Below are positions 44,730 through 54,956 of a DNA stretch of 64,000 nt, one piece after another. The position numbers and the translations under genes are program-made. Each line of letters begins with the position of its first letter. The stretch's first letter is position 1. The notes below the pieces were generated by a model, which saw only the letters and a list, made by a program, of their open reading frames with translations, was not told the origin of the DNA and searched no databases. This DNA is from Coccinella septempunctata (taxonomy: Eukaryota; Arthropoda; Insecta; Coleoptera; Coccinellidae), in NCBI RefSeq assembly GCF_907165205.1, contig NC_058190.1, positions 46,178,116 to 46,242,115 of the forward strand. Reading direction: 5' to 3'.

Positions 44730-45550
44730 TATGGTGGTAAGTGCGCCATAAAGCTTTCAAATAGATATCAGCCTGGAGAATGAAGCTCTAGAATATATCG
44801 AGAAGTTCAAATACTTGGGAAGCTTCATAAATACTAGGGCTAACCTAGACACGGGAATACACAACACTATCAATTCTTCATCACGGGAAGCTAAAGGACA
44901 GAGTGTTTCAAAATCACGACCTCAATCTGAAGACCAAGACAGCTGTTGACAATGCAATGGTCCTCCCAAAGCTTCTTTACGGAAGCGAAAGCTGGACGCC
45001 CTACAGGCGACATATTAAACAGCTTGAACAAACACAATAACGTCATCTAAGACAAATAATGCACAACAGATGGTTCCACAAAGTTTCAAATGCAGAAGTC
45101 TTGCAGCGCGCGAGTTGTATAACGATTGAGACTCAAGTAACGAAGGCCCGACTCAGATCGGGCGGCCATATTCTGAGGATGCAAGACACCAGACTCCCCA
45201 AAATAGCTCTGTATGGCGAATTCACAGAGGGAGCTCGGAAACCAGGAGGCCAGTATAAGCGGCTTAAGGATTTACTGCATCAATCCTTAAAATCAGTTGA
45301 TGCCAATCACAACTGGGAACAACTAGCGTTAGACAGATCACAGTGGAGGTTTTTGGTCCACAGTTATAATGGAGACTCGAGAAGAATACAGCGGTGGCCA
45401 GATCTGGTTGGTGACTATCCATGCCCAGAGTGTGGAAGGATCTGTAGGTCACGGTTGGGGTTGCGACTGCACACAGTCGCAAGTAGCCCTAAGAAATTTA
45501 TAAGTTTGATTGCACCGATATTCTTTCTTCGAGTCTTTTTGTAGATTTAT
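44730..45550 (+). pseudogene. Decayed RTE-like LINE, copy 2
   Basis: Begins 5'-truncated with FQIDISLENEALEYIEKFKY and LGSFINTRANLDTGIHNT. A frameshift at about 44888 leads to the DRVFQNHDLNLKTKTAV-like region. An open frame from 45059 carries WFHKVSNAEVLQRASCITIE, HILRMQDTRLPKIALYGEF, EGARKPGGQYKRLKDLL and QWRFLVHSYNGDSRRIQRW, then DYPCPECGRICRSRLGL. The second zinc pair is damaged because GLFSHSKH has become GLRLH, a small deletion. Same family as 15390-16135 and 53070-54010. The copy ends near GTAGATTTATTCCCGG. Confidence 0.85.
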
Positions 45551-45579
45551 TCCCGGTAACGGGATACAGCAGTCACTGG

Positions 45580-45810
45580 TTAACCCATAATAACCTAGTG
45601 TTACACATATGTAACGCAAATTTCACTGGCAAATCTATTTTATTTCTCAGTAACTGTAGCTATTAGCGTTACATATATGTAACACCATTTTTCTCAAACA
45701 AAAACTATACAATTTTCAAACAGAAATTGAATTGTTTTTGTCTTGTACACTCTATAAAGAATATTTATTCAATTAGAATAGTGATCATAACTCAGGTTAT
45801 TAAGGGTTAA
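45580..45810. mobile_element. piggyBac-like MITE (223 bp, TTAA target)
   Basis: TTAA|CCCATAATAACCT at the left and AGGTTATTAAGGG|TTAA at the right: element 45584-45806. TTAA duplication plus terminal CCC...GGG is diagnostic of the piggyBac superfamily. Inside, GTGTTACACATATGTAACGC and GCGTTACATATATGTAACAC form two subterminal palindromes that are also copies of each other. It inserted just beyond the 3' end of the RTE-like LINE. No transposase; non-autonomous. Confidence 0.85.
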
Positions 45811-45935
45811 GAAATTTCTTGAGTCAAGACAAGATTTGATATGTCAAGAAAACGTCAAGACAAGATTTCTTTAAATTCCTTGATTTTTTCTCAAGACAAG
45901 ACAAAAAATTTGTCATCAAGACAAGAATTATCTTG
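45811..45935. repeat. TCAAGACAAG motif cluster
   Basis: TCAAGACAAGA or a close variant occurs about five times between 45823 and 45930, once in reverse (TCTTGTAT). It may be the subterminal repeats of a decayed DNA transposon, but no termini could be set. Confidence 0.45.
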
Positions 45936-46229
45936 TATAAGTAGGAAAAAAAGCCTTATTATTGGCAGAGACATTATTGGTGAATCTATTCAATAGAGAC
46001 TACAAACTCCTGTCTGCTCGACTATTTTCGATGACTTTTCATAATCATTTTCAAGAGCTGAGAACTAGACTGGGTGCAGCAGTCTAGAACAATTCCCCAA
46101 TTGAGCCAAACTGACCAAGGCACATTCTTCAAAACAATTTCCTCTAACTCTATATGATTTTTGTGTGAAATTTGCAACCGGATAGAACTAGTGACAAATT
46201 TTTTTCATCACGGACGTTTCGATCGAAAC

Positions 46230-46855
46230 AAACCGAATCATCAGTCCCCGGATTCCGACATAGACGACGACACGTCATCCCCCTCACCTACACGCGTCTA
46301 GAACTTTATCGAAGACGATAATGTATTCCGGGATCTTCGCGGACCCGTCGAGGGGAGTGCGGGGGCGGCGGCGGCGGCGGGGACGGCAGCGCTCTAAGTT
46401 ATTCATCGGGTTCCTGTTAGTTTGGCGAGTCCGTCGAGAGTTAACGTTTAATCCGGGCAACGTCCATCCTGCCTGCGAGGGGGGTCGACCCCGGGGGGGT
46501 GAGGGGCGGCGCGGACGGCCGCGAAGCCCCGCGAGGCAATCAACCGTCCCCCTCCGACCCCCCGACGCCCCGCCGTCGTCCGTCACGCACACACCGGGCG
46601 CTACGCTGCTGTTGCTGCTGCTGCTGCTGGGTCTTCTAGTTTGCGAGGCGCAAAGGGACACAGGGTCGGGTTGGGCGGGCGGGGGAGAGATACTGCGCCT
46701 AATTCTGGGGGATCTCGCACGTCCGCCGAGTGTGTTCCTGTTTTCTAATTATGTACCCGAGACCTGGGTTCGATTATGGTTTGTTATCAGACGCGATTAT
46801 GAGTTTTTAGTAATTGGAAAGTTGGGGGTTTGTCCCGGGAATGCGAAATAGCGTA
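46230..46855 (+). other. GC-rich island with CGG and CTG triplet runs, possible signal-peptide exon
   Basis: Runs of CGG (46362-46383) and CTG (about 46606-46629) in very GC-rich DNA. The 176-codon plus frame 46321-46851 has GATLLLLLLLLGLLVCEAQ, a hydrophobic run followed by a plausible signal-peptidase site, but the Leu run is the CTG repeat. The only Met (MYSGIFADP) is 95 residues upstream across an Arg/Pro-rich stretch. The minus strand is open too (125 codons, Ser run). It could be a 5' exon of a secreted or receptor protein; composition alone explains it equally well. Confidence 0.3.
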
Positions 46856-46879
46856 AATTTCGGCAGGGAAGGTAGAGGC

Positions 46880-48946
46880 CAACTCCATGCAGCGTCCACT
46901 TCGAACGCAAACTCTACCATGCCAATTAGTGTTTATATCCGAAAGATTTGGAGCGATAAGAAGTTGTCGTCCTCGTCAGATGCAATTTTAATGTGGAAAC
47001 TGTTCGGGGATACGCTAAGAAGGATTATGTACGACTTAAAACAGTCAAATCTCAGTTGAAGGCAAGGTAATTCCGCGTTCTGAAGAAAGCTCGAATGCCA
47101 ACGAACGCGAACTCTATCGAACGTGCGAATCAGCGTTGGGATTCGGGAAGATTCTGAGCAATTCGAAGTTATTGTCCACTTTTGAATTGGAAACCAATGG
47201 ATGGGGTTCGATGATACTTTCTAAGCTAGGAAAGGTAATATACGACTCAAAACAGACCAATCTCGGCCACACTAAAAGCAGCATCTCTTGGCGTAACGTG
47301 TCTCGGTCGAACGCAAGCTTATGCCACGTCCAGACCAAAGCTCGAATGCAAAATCCATCGAATATGCCAATTAGTGTTGAGATCCGAAAGATTTTGGGTT
47401 ATAAGAAGTTGTTGTCCTCGTCAGAAGCAATTTTAATGTGGAAACTGTTCGGCGATACGCTAAGGAACATCATCTACGACTTAAAATAGTCCAATCTCAG
47501 TTGAACGCAAGCTAATCCCGCGTTCAGAAGAAAGCTCTAACGCCAACGGAAGCAAGCTCTATCGAACGTGCGAATCAGCGTTGGGATTCGAGAAGATTCT
47601 GAGCAATTCGAAGTTATTGTCCACTTATGAATTGGAAACCAATGGATGGGGTTCGATGGTACTTTCTAAGCTAGGAAAGGTAATATACGCCTCAAAACAG
47701 ACCAATCTCGGCTACACTAAAAGCAGCATCTCTTGGCGTAACGTGTCTCGGTCGAACGCAAGCTTATGCCACGTCCAGACCAAAGCTCGAATGCAAAATC
47801 CATCGAATATGCCAATTAGTGTTGAGATCCGAAAGATTTTGGGTTATAAGAAGTTGTCGTCCTCGTCAGATGCAATTTTAATGTGGAAACTGTTCGGGGA
47901 TACGCTAAGAAGGATTATGTACGACTTAAAACAGTCAAATATCAGTTGAACGCAAGCTAATTCCGCGTTCAGAAGAAAGCTCGAATGCCAACGAACGCGA
48001 ACTCTATCGAACGTGCGAATCAGCGTTGGGATTCGAGAAGATTCTGAGCAATTCGAAGTTATTGTCCACTTATGAATTGGAAACCAATGGATGGGGTTCG
48101 ATGATACTTTCTAAGCTAGGAAAGGTAATATACGACTCAAAACAGACCAATCTCGGCCACACTAAAAGCAGCATCTCTTGGCGTAATGTGTCTCGGTCGA
48201 ACGCAAGCTTATGCCACGTCCAGACCAAAGCTCGAATGCAAAATCCATCGAATATGCCAATTAGTGTTGAGATCCGAAAGATTTTGGGTTATAAGAAGTT
48301 GTCGTCCTCGTCAGATGCAATTTTAATGTGGAAACTGTTCGGGGATACGCTAAGAAGGATTATGTACGACTTAAAACAGTCAAATATCAGTTGAACGCAA
48401 GCTAATTTCGCGTTCTGAAGAAAGCTCGAATGCCAACGAACGCGAACTCTATCGAACGTGCGAATCAGCGTTGGGATTCGGGAAGATTCTGAGCAATTCG
48501 AAGTTATTGTCCGCTTTTGAATTGGAAACCAATGGATGAGGTTCGATGATACTTTCTAAGCTAGGAAAGGTAATATACGACTCAAAACAGACCAATCTCG
48601 GCCACACTAAAAGCAGCATCTCTTGGCGTAACGTGTCTTACTCGGTCGAACGCAAGCTTATGCCACGTCCAGACCAAAGCTCGAATGCAAAATCCATCGA
48701 ATATGCCAATTAGTGTTGAGATCCGAAATATTTTGGGTTATAAGAAGTTGTTGTCCTCGTCAGAAGCAATTTTAATGTGGAAACTGTTCGGCGATACGCT
48801 AAGAAACATTATCTACGACTTAAAATAGTCCAATCTCAGTTGAACGCAAGCTGATCCCGCGTTCAGAAGAAAGCTCTAACGCCAACGGAAGCAAGCTCTA
48901 TCGAACGTGCGAATCAGCGTTGGGATTCGAGAAGATTCTGAGCAAT
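46880..48946 (+). repeat. 445-bp tandem array, left part (about 4.6 units)
   Basis: TTGGGATTCG(G/A)GAAGATTCT recurs at 47136, 47581, 48026, 48471 and about 48920, a period of 445 bp (449 in the fourth, from a 5-bp TACTC insert). Each unit has an open frame of 117-122 codons (GFEKILSNSKLLSTYELETN ... MWKLFGDTLRRIMYDLKQSN). The period is not a multiple of three and each unit ends in stops. Two variants alternate: type 1 (units at 47136 and 48471) with GTTGTCCTCGTCAGAAGCAA and AAACATTATCTACGA-like ends; type 2 (units at 47581 and 48026, and the leading partial unit) with GTCGTCCTCGTCAGATGCAA and GAAGGATTATGTACGA. Identity within a type is near-complete. Confidence 0.9.
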
Positions 48947-49519
48947 AGGGAATACTCCTTCTGACGAAAATGATGTATTTTTTATGAAATATCTTCGAAA
49001 ACTCACATTTTGAAATAACCATTTCAACCGTTTCCCAAAAAAATTCAATTCAAGTACTTGAAAATGAAAAATAAAAACGGGTATTTAAAATTTTATGCGT
49101 TTCGTTTCGATTGCGCAAGTTGGCAACATCGACTGAAATATGCGTTGATAATAAAGGACAACAAATACACTATCTTGATGAGATAGACAAAGATGGCTGT
49201 CTATGAAGTCTGCGACGAATGAGGAAGGTCGTAAACTTTTATGGTATTTTTAAGGCCGGTTGCTGTTGAGGCTCGCCAGTGAGTACGCGCCTTATGATGG
49301 CTGTAAATCAACTTCTGTCATTTTATAAACAAGCCATTGTTCTTTTCATTTTCTAGTAGGCGCTGTTGCCGAATCGTAAACTAGAAACGAAGCGATTTAA
49401 GTTTTAAAACTTCATATTTGAAGAATGATTTTGAATAGTTTCCGCGGTGCAATTGAAAATTTCATTAATGAAACTAAACTTGCATATGCTGTGATAACCC
49501 AAATTGAGGAGAATTCCCC
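48947..49519. mobile_element. TIR element family G, copy 2 (573 bp), inserted in the 445-bp array
   Basis: AGGGAATACTCC to GGAGAATTCCCC. Uninterrupted units read GAGCAATTCGAAG; here GAGCAAT is followed by the element and then ATTCGAAG, so exactly two bases (AT) are duplicated. Sequence follows copy 1 (9095-9676), with a deletion of GAAACTCATATTTATTCAGT-type text near 49470. Confidence 0.85.
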
Positions 49520-49702
49520 ATTCGAAGTTATTGTCCACTTTTGGATTGGAAAGCGATTGATAGGATTCGATGATACTTCCCACGCTAGGAAAGGTAATCT
49601 ACGACTTAAAACAGTCCAATCTCGGCCACATTAAAACAAACATCTCTTGGCGTAATGCGTCTCGGTCGAACGCAAGCTCATACCAAAGACTCACCCTGTA
49701 TA
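49520..49702 (+). repeat. 445-bp array, resumed right part, ending at a family B terminus
   Basis: TCGAAGTTATTGTCCACTTT continues the interrupted unit, but with more differences (AAAGCGATTGATAGGATTCG). The array stops at AAGCTCATACC and meets AAAGACTCACCCTGTA (49685-49700), an isolated right end of foldback family B. Confidence 0.8.
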
Positions 49703-50899
49703 TATCCGTTCGAACATTTGGACTCATTCAGACTTCATGAAATGTCTAATTAATAGCATTATATGAGCCATTATAAATGTGCAAGTCCGTGTGTTTGTAT
49801 GTTTGTCTTTGATTGATTTGCAGTACGTGACGGCATACTACTGACTTCCGAGGATAACCCTCGAAAACCAATTTTAACATTTAAATCAATCCATAATAAT
49901 GTTCCATTTGAAGAGGGTTTTTGACTGGCATGGAATGAATGAATATGAAAATGAATGGGACCCTTATCGGCGTCATTTATTTTTGATGAAAAATACTCTA
50001 CATCGTAGATTTCTAAAGGATATTCCGCGAGATATGACAGGTTAAAGAAATACGAATTTGGGCAAGAAACGTGGCGGTTACTTCGGGGAGAGTTTATAGA
50101 AGGGGTACGTTCATTTCGATTTGGGCTAGGATCGTAGATAATTGTAGACTTTTTTTTAGGTTGAGCGAATCTATCGGTAGCTGGATCAATTTTTTCTTCC
50201 ATCGTGAGTGTATGCGTTCCGTGCTTATTAATATTTTTTAGCTAATGATTGATTATTATTTCTTTTCGATCTCATTTTTCATAGGGAGGTTTGTTGATTT
50301 TCTGCTAATTTTCTTTCTTGGGTAAAAGTTTAGATTAGTGCCCACCTCCGATTTTGACGTCGATTTTTTCTTAGATGAAGTCTTGTATGAAAAATCGATT
50401 GGTACATGTCTCAACCTTAGGAGACTTGTAGTTTGGGAGATATGATTTTTCAAAGTTTTTATGAAAATTGCGAAAATTCGGTATAAATCAGTCGAATTGT
50501 AATATTTTCCCTGTTCAGCTCTTCAATAACTAAATCCAATCGTCTATTCGTTTAATTAATATCTTAAAATGGCATTTTCATGTACAAATATGATTTTTCA
50601 CTGTCCTAACTTGCACTAACCTAACCTAACCTCAAAACCATTATTTATATTTCATCGAAAATTGAAAAATTCCCCACATTTTTCAGAATAAACTAACTGA
50701 AATCATTACCTCATCGAGTTCTCTTAATGCCAACATTCGAATTCATTGAAATTGATGAAAAAATCGAAGACAAACATCCAAGGTGGGCGCTAAAGTAAAC
50801 AGGAGCCCTTTCTTGAATTATTCTAATTATTTCTTAACTATTGGGCAATATATACTGCGGGTTTGCTAATATCTATAATATGTATGTAGTTTTGGAATA
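49703..50899. other. AT-rich stretch with one unremarkable frame
   Basis: A 143-codon minus frame (49771-50202) starts MEEKIDPATDRF. It has no recognisable domain, is Ser/Asn-rich, and is about as long as one expects by chance in a window of this size. ACTAACCTAACCTAACCTC at 50614 is a three-unit CCTAA motif, too short to be telomeric. Confidence 0.35.
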
Positions 50900-51480
50900 T
50901 TCTGTATCTCACACCTCCGACACGAGTCCTCTCCGGAGTTCAAGCCGCCCCTGCGTGCAAACAAGGTCAGTCCGTCGCGGCGTCCGAGAACGGCGTCCCC
51001 GATGCCGCAGCTCCCCCCCGTTACACGTACGTGGGACGCCACCCACCGGCGATCGCATTGAAATAGGCCCCGAAACCCCCCGCAGGACCTTCCTACGGAA
51101 CGACTTATCGATAAACCATCCGCTACGCCAAATTGAACATTTCGCCCCCATTTGAATAGCCTGCCGCGCTTCCCCCGGTCGCCCCCCGCGCCCCCCCGTC
51201 GCATAGGACGACGACGGACCCGCTGCTCGCCGTTCTTTCTAATTTTCCGAACGCCAGAGAGTAATCTCTGGCAGGCATCGGCTGGCTATCCGGAGAGAAC
51301 GGTACCTAGATCGATAGGTCCGGAAGGCCTTAGCGTGAAGAACGAAGACGTACGTACATATTCTATGTCGTAACTCTGCATCCCTTAGTTTCGAAAATCG
51401 AAATTGACTCAAAAAATTTGCGGCCCTAGCGAGCTTCGAAACCGGAACTCCGGTGTAGTACAACAAATCTGTCATTGCAC
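50900..51480. other. GC-rich island
   Basis: CCCCCCGCGCCCCCCCGTCG-type text around 51180-51200. Frames of 104 (plus), 112 and 80 (minus) codons overlap. CGAAAATCGAAATTGACTC near 51394 marks the return to AT-rich DNA. No family recognised. Confidence 0.35.
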
Positions 51481-52143
51481 CACCGAAACTTATTTATAAC
51501 ATTTCATTTTAGAAATACTTATGGTTATTTGACATATTTGAAGGGTAGATGGGACCTAAGAAAAACCTTTGCCACGAAGTCCTTAAGTGCTAGTTGTTAA
51601 ACGAAGGTAATGAAGGTGCAGAACGAGTCGACAATAATAATAAGACCCAACGCTCATTCTAAGGAGTGAGGAAGCACACCTGCACTTTCACAATTATGCA
51701 GTGCTGATAGGGGTCCTAAAGCTTCTACTGCTTGTTCGTTCGTGAATATTTAAGACTGCAAGAATGAAAGGTTAAGTATTTTCGAGAAGACATTCCCTGA
51801 TTACCCAGATTACCTACAACTTTAGCACCATCCCCTTGAGCTTGGCATAAATTGGTGTTCCTTCTCAGCCATTGAGTGTCAACATATTTATAACACAGTG
51901 CGAGTCTCTAACTTTGAATGTATTCAGTGAATCAAAGACGGTTCTTTGCGTCGTGAATATGCTCGAACAGGTCGATTAGTGTTTTAAATTGCGACCTTTT
52001 TGATGAAAGATAATGTTTTACAGCATCTCCCAAACTTGAGATATGACGTCATCGATCATTTTTTCAAAGAGCAATCCTAATTTTCTCATGAATATTCTTA
52101 AGGGGTATATCATGTTACACAGGCGTACCAAATAACGAATTTT
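51481..52143. other. No recognised feature
   Basis: Intermediate composition. AACGCTCATTCTAAGGAGTG near 51649 has no repeat partner. No coding call. Confidence 0.35.
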
Positions 52144-52345
52144 TACACAGGGTGAGACTATGATTCGTCGAAATATTTAAACAGTAGATTTTTGAGGTCA
52201 AAAGAAACACTTATTTCCTTTGTCATTTTTTTCGAATCGGCTCGTTTTAAAAAACCATGAAAAAATTTTATTTTTTGTTCTCAGAAATGGTTTTATCGAA
52301 TGAAAAGAATTTCGGAAAACAGTTTTTCATTTATTTGATGAAGAT
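52144..52345. mobile_element. Foldback element, family B, copy 6, left part
   Basis: ACACAGGGTGAGACTATGAT, CAGTAGATTTTTGAGGTCAA and GGTTTTATCGAATGAAAAGA parallel the left third of 34898-35556. The right end is missing. Confidence 0.6.
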
Positions 52346-53060
52346 CGTTTTGAACATATCTTATCACTTCGGCGAAAATAATTCTACAAAGGCCATTCGT
52401 TCTTGTAACTGCTGAATATTTCCCGGTTTGGTCTTTGAAACTTTGCTTTTCAAGAAATAGTCCATACGTGTTAATTCTGGAGACATTGAAAGGCCATTCA
52501 AAAGGTCCTCTTCTACCAATCCATCATACAGATACTACAGAACCTGTACTTCCTGCAAGAATTGAATATCCAGCTCCATTGAGATTTCTTTGGAAGAACA
52601 CTGGTCCTATTACTCGATAGATTGGAATACAGTACTGTATGTCGGAAAAATATGTTTTGAATTCTAAGAATCCCGTAGTTGAAAAGAGTTGACGCGGAAA
52701 TTTGCAGATGTAGTGGTGTGTTTATGCAGAGTTGCTAAGAACTTATACCTATGAAAGGAACAAAACAATCTCATTGGCAGATGGCGTTCACTAGATCGCC
52801 ACCTGCTGATTAGATGGGTTCCTTTAGGTCATAGTACTCTGTATCAATCCACCATACAACAAGATTGAAAATGAGAAGTATAGTTTTCCGGTCTCAGAAA
52901 ATGTTGTTTTCGATTTTAACCCATATTTATTGTGGGATTGTAGATGTAGGGTCTGTTGTGCCTCTCATCAGAGCTTTTGTCGCCATTAATTCGTCATCAT
53001 CATTGATGAGAATAAATCTACAAAAAGACTCAAAAACAAAACTATCGGAGCGATCAAACT
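52346..53060. other. No recognised gene
   Basis: AGTTGACGCGGAAATTTG near 52688 recurs near 26990 (AGCTGACGCGGAAATTTG), so part is dispersed repeat. A 61-codon frame at 52435 is unremarkable. Confidence 0.35.
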
Positions 53061-54010
53061 TATAATATCTTAGGGCTACTTGAGACTGTGTGCCCTCCTG
53101 TGACTTAAGAGACCCAACCGTGACCTACAGATCCTTCCACACTCCGGGCATGCATAGTCACCAACCAGATCTGGCTGCCGCTATATTCTTCTCGAGTCTC
53201 CATTATAACTGTGGAACAAAGACCTCCACTTTGATCTGTCTAACGTTAGTTGTTCCCAGTTATGATTGACATTGACTGATTTTAGAGATTGATGCAGTAT
53301 ATCCTTAAACTGCTTATACTGGCCTCCTGGTTTCCGAGCTCCCTCTGTGTATTCGCCATACAGAGCTCATGTCTTGCATCCTCAGAATAAGGCCGCTCCA
53401 TCTGAGTCGGGCCCCCGTTACTTGAGTCTCAATTGTTATACAACTCGCGCGCTGCAAGACTTCTGCATTTGAAACTCTGTGGAACCATCTGATGTGCATT
53501 ATTTGTCTTAGATGACGTTGTTGCGTTTGTTCAAGCTGTTTAATGTGTCGCCTGTAGGGAGCCCAGCTTTCGCTTCCGTAAAAAAGCGTTGGGAGTACCA
53601 CTTCTTTATAAACAGCTGTCTTGGTCTTCAGATTCAGGTCGTGATTTTGAAACACTCTGTCCTTTAGCTTTCAGAATGGTCGTGATGCCGAATTGATACG
53701 GTTGTGTATTTCTGTGTCCAGTTTAGCCCTAGTATTTATGAAGCTTCCCAAGTATTTGAACTGCTCGACCTGTTCCAGAGTTTCATCCTTCAGGCTGATA
53801 TCTGTTTGAAGGCTTTCTGACGGACTTACCAGGATTTTGGTTTTGTCAATATTGAGTCTAAGGCCTAAAGCTTCGTATATATATTTATAGGTGCCAAACA
53901 TTATCTGAGATCCTCTGAGCTGCTAGCGGTAAGTGCGCAGTCGTCTGCATATTGAAGTTCCGTGATAAACGTTTTTGCTCTGAGGCGCTTCAGGTTGAAC
54001 TATTGAACTC
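53061..54010 (-). pseudogene. Decayed RTE-like LINE with catalytic YADD, copy 3
   Basis: Longest of the three copies. On the minus strand: ITELQYADDCALTA (YADD coded at 53940-53951, the reverse-transcriptase active site), a stop, then MFGTYKYIYEALGLRLNIDK, TKILVSPSESLQTDISLKDE and VEQFKYLGSFINTRAKLDTE. A frameshift near 53670 leads to FQNHDLNLKTKTAVYKEVVL, PTLFYGSESWAPYRRHIKQL, SCITIETQVTGARLRWSGLI. A second frameshift at about 53370 precedes DYACPECGRICRSRLGL. 3' sequence ends at about 53010 in a GATGATGATGACG run, a simple-repeat tail. Polymerase domains before YADD and the endonuclease are lost. Confidence 0.85.
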
Positions 54011-54489
54011 TAAAAGAACTGGAAGGGCCTCTTAGGTACCGAAATACGACGAAAAGTGTGTCCAACTGAGACGGAAGATGTAGAGTCACCCATCTCTTTC
54101 TTTCTAATAACCGCATCAGACGTCGGACGTAGCAGTCGTCTCACTTGAACGCGACAACCTCTCTGTCTGTGGCCCAATTGACAGAGCGCAGAGAGAGATA
54201 GATTGCTCTACATCTTCCCTTTCAGTCTTCCTCAGTTTGCCTGCATCGAGATGCCGTTCCAGTTTTTTTAGAGAGTTCAATGGGTTAAACACGCCTCCAT
54301 CAAATCTGAATCTTAATCCTACACCTCTTACTCTTGCTACATTGAGCAAAGATGGTTCTATGGCATATTTGAAAGAGAATTTTTTGTCCAATAACTTTAT
54401 GTGGTTATTCAATTCGATAAGGTGCATCTACCGACAAGATAGATCTACTGGCTCACCAGTGTCGGTATCTAAAACACCATAGGACCTAA
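54011..54489. other. No recognised feature
   Basis: Overlapping 81- and 103-codon frames on opposite strands, neither recognisable. Intermediate composition. Confidence 0.35.
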
Positions 54490-54952
54490 TCGCAGCGATA
54501 TATCGATTCGCCTGGTGCTCCGCCGGCACCCACCGCCAGGCCATTTCCTGCTGGGCGACCTTCGTCATCCCGTCTCGCTAAAGGAGGGAGCACACACATA
54601 TCCCATCCTATCGCGGTCCATTGTAACGGCCGTCCACTTGTCAGCTCTAATTACCACGGAAAGATCGTTATTCGCAAGTGGGGCGGGTGGGGAGGGGACG
54701 GGGGGGATATTCCGCGGCGGTATTTCCGGTCCTTCTGACCGCGGTCGGGATCCCCCTCGCGTCCTGCGTCCCCCCCTCGCCGCCCACGTCTCCGCGGCGG
54801 GCGGACGGAGGCCCGAGAGTCATTACCGAAATCCGTCTTGGAGGGTCCGTGCGGCGGGCGCGTTAGATTTGTGCCACTGCGGCGGGGGAGATTCGGCTGG
54901 TCGATTTTTCTCGCGGTAGGGTAGCCCGAGACAGGGGTCTCCAAACTTTGGG
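54490..54952. other. GC-rich island
   Basis: Frames of 134 (54515-54919 plus), 62 (plus) and 107 (54651-54974 minus) codons are simultaneously open, which points to composition. GGGCGGGTGGGGAGGGGACG near 54678 is a G-rich run with G-quadruplex spacing. It ends at the TA of the next transposon. Confidence 0.35.
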
Positions 54953-54956
54953 GCCA

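Noticed and set aside
46190..46255. Second hammerhead-like motif on the minus strand (CTGATGA...GAAACGTCC)
   Set aside because: The core words are present, but the 17 nt between them cannot form stem II and stem I does not pair. At most a decayed Penelope-like tail.
47136..48394. Three near-identical 117-122 residue proteins as a gene family
   Set aside because: They are units of a head-to-tail 445-bp array with no promoter or splice context, and the frame ends within each unit.
49771..50202. 143-codon minus-strand frame as a gene
   Set aside because: Length is within chance expectation for this window, with no domain and no supporting signals.
50614..50634. Telomeric repeat (CCTAA)n, also at 62133
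   Set aside because: Only two or three units, common by chance and as internal relics in insect genomes.
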